64,000 bases of DNA from Tetracentron sinense (Eukaryota > Streptophyta > Magnoliopsida > Trochodendrales > Trochodendraceae), in contig CM026553.1 in NCBI GenBank assembly GCA_015143295.1, forward strand, positions 1,984,001 through 2,048,000, in the 5' to 3' direction. The notes beneath the pieces were generated by a model. The model was not told where the DNA came from. It did not search any database and saw only the letters and a program-made list of their open reading frames with translations. Shown here in pieces: positions 60,979 through 64,000 of this stretch. Positions within the stretch are counted from its first letter, which is position 1. Each line of letters begins with the position of its first letter. Position numbers and translations under genes: made by a program.

Positions 60979-62813
60979 TCTCACAAATGAGATGATACTT
61001 CCGCTCCACATGTTTCATCTTTTTTTGGCTTCTAGGTTCTTTGTTGTGGGCTACTGCACCATTACTATCATAGAAGAGAGTGATAGGGTTAAGTGCTGAA
61101 GGAACATTTCCTAGCTCTTGCAAAAAACCTTCTAAACCAGACTACTTCTTTTGCTGCTTCTGAAGCTGCAATATATTCTATTTCTGTGGTGGAGTCAGCA
61201 ATACTCTTTTGCTTTATACTGCGCTAACTGACAGCAGCACCACCTAGTGTGAACACATATCCTGATGTGGATGCTCTATTGTCCTGATCAGATTAGAAAT
61301 TGGAATCAGTATAACCCAGTCCAACTAAATCTTCTGATTGAAAAGTAAGCACGTAATCCCTAGTCCTTTTCAGGTACTTCATAATGTGCTTCATAGCTGT
61401 CCAGTGATTGATACTTGGATTGCTTTGGAACCAACTAACAACTCCCACTGCATGACAGATATCCAGTCTAGTACATAACATGACATACATGAGGCTCCCA
61501 ATTGCCGAAGCATTAGGGCACCTCTTCATCTGCTCGATCTTATCAGCTGATGTAGGGGTCATCTTTTTAGACAAAGTGACACCATGTCTGAAAGAAATGA
61601 GTGTTGTCTTACAATTACTCATACTGTACCTAGACAATATCTTGTCTATGTAGGAAGTTTAGCTCAATCCCAACATTCAACATTTTCTATCTCTCAGAAT
61701 CTTTATTCCGAGAATATAGGATGCCTCTCCCAAGTCTTTCATTGAGAAATGCTGAGAAAACCATATCTTGACTGATGATAACATCCCTACATCATTCCCA
61801 ATGACTAGAATGTCATCAATATATAGAATTAGGTATACTACTACTCTCCCACTATCCTTCTTGTAAATACAAGATTCTTCCAAATTCTTTTGGAATCCAA
61901 ATTCTTTGATTGAAATATCAAATCTTTGGTTCCAGCTTCTATAAGCTTATTTTAAACAATATATCGACTTGTTGAGCTTGCATACAATGTTCTCCTGCTT
62001 AGGAGCAATGAAGCCCTCTGGTTGCTTCATATAGATGTCTTCATCTAACATTCCGTTAAGGAAAGCAGTTTTGATATCCATTTGTCATATCTCATAGTCA
62101 TGGTGTGCAACTATAGCTAGCAATATCTTGATGGATTTGAGCATAGCTACTGGAGAAAAGGTATCCTCATAATCAACTCCTTGAATTTGAGTATAACCTT
62201 TTGCAATAAGTCTAGCTTTATAGGTCTCCACGTTACCATCGGTACCCTTCTTCCTTTTATAAATCAATTTGCATTCAATTGGCCTTATACCATCTAGTGG
62301 GTCTACTAAAGTCTAGATGCCATTGTCATACATGGAATATATTTAAGCATTCATGGCTTTATTCCATGTAATGTAGCTTCCTGATAAGTATTAGGATCCG
62401 TATCCTCATCATCAAGGGTAACTAGATAAACCTCATTATTGTAATACTGAAGTCTATTTGGTGGTCTTGAAACTCTTTCAGACCTTCTCAGTGGAACAAA
62501 ATTAGAAGAATTATTAATAGAAGGATTATATTCAGTTTAGTCACTGGCTGTGTTGTTTTTCATCTCATGAAATTCAACCTTCTTAAGGAGATCCATTTCG
62601 TCGTCCAAGAAAGTTGCATGATGCCTAACAACTATTGTTTGGTCTACCTTAGAGTAGAAATAGAAACCCTTAGTTTCTTTTGGATACCCTGCAAAATTTC
62701 ATTTCTCTGTCCTAGATTCCAACTTAGTGGGTTCGAGTTTGCGAACATGTGCAGGACAACCCCATACCCTTAGATGTTGTAAACTAGGTTTTCGCCCAAT
62801 CCACAATTCATAG
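60979..62813 (-). pseudogene. degenerate Ty1/copia pol (integrase end, RT, RNase H)
   Basis: Reading leftward on the minus strand: integrase C-terminal region (about 62813-62560), linker with EVYLVTLDDEDTDP, RT from MIYKRKKGTDGNVETYKARL (62267) through KGYTQIQGVDYEDTFSPVA, DIKTAFLNG, LILYIDDILVIGND and MKDLGEASYILGI. RNase H-linked motifs follow (MYVMLCTRLDICHAVG, MKHIMKYLKRT, YTDSNF, EIEYIAASEA). Several stops (for example after 61677 and near 61290) and missing start codons show decay. RNase H continues at 50749 after the chromovirus insertion is removed. The upstream end is cut by a gypsy LTR at 62814. Confidence 0.9.
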
Positions 62814-63979
62814 TGTAGAGCCCCAAAATTTCATTTCACTAAGTAGTGAATGGTGTGAATAGTTTTCTCGTGTGAACTTGTGCACTAGCAAGCTTTAATT
62901 GAATATACGAGGTTGAAAGTATGGAGCACATGTTCTAGCGGGTCTATATATCACTAAGAAGTATGCTTTAGGCATAAAAGAGTGTTAGAATTGGATTGGA
63001 GGAGATTCAAGTAGTGTAAACAAGGTTTTACAGCAAAACAGGGGATCACCGATCGATCGGAGATACCTCCGATCGACCGGTCTTCTACCGATTGCTCGGT
63101 AGCTATCGAGCGGTCAACTTTTTTGTATGGAAAAATTTTCCAGAGAGGGTGCTTTCAACCGATCACTCGGCTGAAACCACCAATCGACCGGTAAGCCACC
63201 GATCGCTCGGTCTATACCACCGATCGATCGGTCATACGCAGATTTTCTTCATTAAGGGTGTTTACGACTTTAACCACCACCCCTTGCCTATAAATAGGCT
63301 GCGTTCGTGCCTTAGGGTTTGAGAAACCCTCTGTGCCCTATCTTAGGAGATTTTGAGAGAGAGAATGAGGAGAGGAACTACTTGTGATCAAGCTTGAAGG
63401 AAGATCAAGCTCTTTTTGGTGATTCTCAACCAAGAACTCAAGGTTCTTGCTTGTTCAAGCTTTTGGGAATCAAAGACTTTGATTTCACCAAGGTAGATAC
63501 ACTCTACTACCAATCTTGCAATCCTACTAGTTGTTATATATGATTCTCCTCACTCTATGCTATATATATATACGTATATCTTGGATGTTATGGTGTGAAA
63601 GTATGAAAGATAATATTATGATGCACTCTAAGGGTTTGATAAAATACCTCTAAGAGATTTTTATGCTTAAATATGACGATTTCTCTCATATGCTCATATG
63701 CTCGCATGTCTCGCATGAATCGATATTTTCCATGGATTTCTCAAAGTACGAAAAGTGTTTTTCACTAAATGACCAATAAGGAACGATTCTAAGTAACTCT
63801 ATGATTTCTCTAAGATCATCTCACAAGTTATACGGATCATACTATGCTCACAAGGAACTCTATGATAAGCTCTAAGATCGTCTCACAAGCTCTACGGATC
63901 ATAAATGTAACGCTCTAAGATCTCTAAGGATATGCTCTATGTGCTCTATGGTATCTCCATATCTCTACGGATCATAATG
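62814..63979 (+). mobile_element. gypsy LTR, 5' part (interrupted near window end)
   Basis: It starts TGTAGAGCCCCAAAAT and belongs to the family of the solo LTR at 48374-50248. It has a palindrome array (63048-63232), TATAAATA (63289-63296), a GA-rich leader and CTCTAAGATC-type repeats. CATAG (62809-62813) is the likely target copy. A further LTR begins at 63980. Confidence 0.88.
63048..63232 (+). repeat. ACCGATCGATCGGT-type palindrome array
   Basis: About eight units include CACCGATCGATCGGAG, TCCGATCGACCGGT and ACCGATCGATCGGT (63219-63232). The array ends 57 bp before TATAAATA. Confidence 0.88.
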
Positions 63980-64000
63980 TGTAACGACCCAGAATTTTAA
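63980..64000 (+). mobile_element. start of another LTR (cut by window end)
   Basis: TGTAACGACCCAGAATTTTA is the exact reverse complement of the right end of the solo LTR at 5851-7060. A plus-strand copy of that family therefore probably begins here, inside the LTR at 62814. Confidence 0.7.

Overview
The window is plant nuclear DNA, almost certainly from an angiosperm with a repeat-rich genome. Most of it is LTR retrotransposon sequence, much of it nested. One ordinary host gene is visible: a three-exon DUF620 family gene at 39406-42453 (+). No tRNA, rRNA, organelle DNA, operon or CRISPR array was seen. The species cannot be named from the sequence.

Layout. 1-2483: 3' end of a Ty3/gypsy chromovirus inserted in the RT of a second gypsy element (pol remnant 2485-5024, LTR 5116-8014, itself hit by a solo LTR at 5851-7060). 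8015-8193: Ty1/copia integrase scrap. 8194-15583: a truncated gypsy LTR, then a minus-strand gypsy derivative with two unlike LTRs and almost no interior. 15584-28590: SIRE-type copia remains whose 3' region holds a three-LTR nest (18080-25817). 29823-35645: more truncated SIRE, copia and gypsy LTRs. 35646-42974: the gene-bearing island with few recognised LTR elements. 42975-45033: tandem-repeat-rich, LTR-like DNA. 45034-62813: a minus-strand copia element inserted into an LTR of its own family, carrying a solo LTR in its LTR and a full-length chromovirus (50750-60973) in its RNase H. 62814-64000: two further gypsy LTR starts.

The full-length chromovirus has 2.54-kb LTRs, a 5-bp target duplication (AATGA), an initiator-Met primer site, a purine tract, gag, protease, RT, RNase H, integrase and a C-terminal chromodomain. 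Its LTRs differ at about two dozen sites by eye, so it is young. Two features stand out: a 134-bp GT-AG segment between gag and protease whose removal joins the two reading frames exactly, and one nonsense codon in RT.

The strongest unexplained pattern concerns the LTR promoters. Nearly every LTR here, in gypsy and in SIRE/copia alike, has a cluster of short near-palindromes centred on TCGA. In eleven LTRs the cluster lies 40-95 bp upstream of a TATA-like box. The arms differ between families but change on both sides together, so dyad symmetry is kept. Two other stem-loops recur at fixed places in the gypsy LTRs. Function is unknown; these are the main points to follow up.
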